DNA of 5,219 nucleotides, from the NCBI GenBank assembly GCA_021780055.1, contig JAJXZM010000367.1, forward strand, positions 1 through 5,219, written 5' to 3'. The first letter of the stretch is position 1. Each line of letters begins with the position of its first letter. This DNA is from Acidobacteriota bacterium. GTDB lineage: Bacteria; Acidobacteriota; Terriglobia; UBA7540. The notes under the pieces were generated by a model. It was not told the origin of the DNA, did not search any database, and saw only the letters and a program-made list of their open reading frames with translations. The translations under genes and the position numbers were made by a program. This document shows positions 4,889 to 5,219 of this stretch, piece by piece.

Positions 4889-5219
4889 TTACAAATCCTG
4901 AAGAAACGGATTCGATTCGCGTTCGCGCCCGATGGTGGTGCTGAGGCCGTGGCCAGGGAAGATGGGAGTCTCGTCCGGAAAGGGCAGAAGCTTTTCGTAA
5001 ATGGAACGGAGCAATTGTTGATGCGAGCCGCCCCACAGGTCCGAGCGCCCTATGCTGCCTTGGAACAGCGTGTCACCGGCAAAAATACGCGCGTCCTCTC
5101 CGGGAAGGTGGAGTGAGAGACTGCCGGGCGAATGACCCGGCGTGTGGAGAACTTCAAGTGAGAGCGATCCCCATTGCAGCCGGTCGCCTTCCTTCAGAAA
5201 CTGGTCTACTTCCACCATG
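4889..5219 (-). CDS. Metallo-beta-lactamase-fold hydrolase, glyoxalase II-like (5' end outside window)
   Basis: This is the C-terminal part, about 110 residues, of an MBL-fold metal-dependent hydrolase of the glyoxalase II/YcbL type, which typically hydrolyses thioesters such as S-lactoylglutathione; the substrate here is not determinable. Counting from the methionine at 5218, H-T-P-G-H-S gives metal ligand His29, F-A-G-D-T-L-F gives bridging Asp49, and F-P-G-H-G gives His90. The G-S-I-G-R-S-D-L block at 54-61 and the N-P-F-L ending are typical of the family. The first metal motif (HxHxDH) must lie upstream, so the methionine at 5218 is almost surely internal and the gene continues past the right edge. 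The stop is TAA at 4891-4889. It converges on the isochorismatase remnant, with 42 bp between the two stop codons. Confidence 0.9.
   Translation of the reverse strand, partial: MVEVDQFLKEGDRLQWGSLSLEVLHTPGHSPGSLSLHLPGEDARIFAGDTLFQGSIGRSDLWGGSHQQLLRSIYEKLLPFPDETPIFPGHGLSTTIGRERESNPFLQDL

Overview
The window is a piece of a moderately GC-rich bacterial chromosome, with nearly every gene on the minus strand. PdxS (the DXP-independent vitamin B6 route), a Tat-exported GH116 glycosidase, a hicAB toxin-antitoxin pair, an isochorismatase-type fragment and a YfiT/DinB-like start together resemble Acidobacteriota or a similar soil lineage. That is an impression from gene content, not a phylogenetic result.

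Read along the minus strand from the right edge, the layout is as follows. The 3' two thirds of a metallo-beta-lactamase-fold hydrolase (5219-4889) comes first. A short plus-strand gene (4676-4846) follows; it encodes only the C-terminal tail of an isochorismatase-family protein but has its own promoter and ribosome binding site. A divergent promoter region leads into a ~914-residue GH116 glycosidase with a twin-arginine signal (4496-1752). A 264-bp intergenic region holds a good sigma70-type promoter and a leader with several inverted repeats in front of pdxS (1487-600). Then come hicA and hicB (560-157), overlapping by 4 bp and probably read from the pdxS promoter. At the left edge is the start of another gene, possibly DinB/YfiT-like (31-1).

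The most striking structure is a perfect 64-bp direct repeat. The last 20 codons and stop of pdxS (600-663) recur at 82-145, immediately beyond hicB, so the hicAB pair sits between two copies of the pdxS 3' end. This is the footprint expected of a cassette that entered at a gene's 3' end and rebuilt that end, although no recombinase lies between the repeats. A second point of interest is the predicted ~184-nt pdxS leader with its hairpins. A third is the isochorismatase minigene, which looks like the product of an internal deletion.

Functionally the genes are a mix rather than one pathway: B6 synthesis (PdxS, with no PdxT partner in the window), export-linked glycoside degradation (GH116), thiolester-type hydrolysis (MBL) and a toxin-antitoxin module placed downstream of a metabolic gene. 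There is no gene-free stretch over 300 bases.
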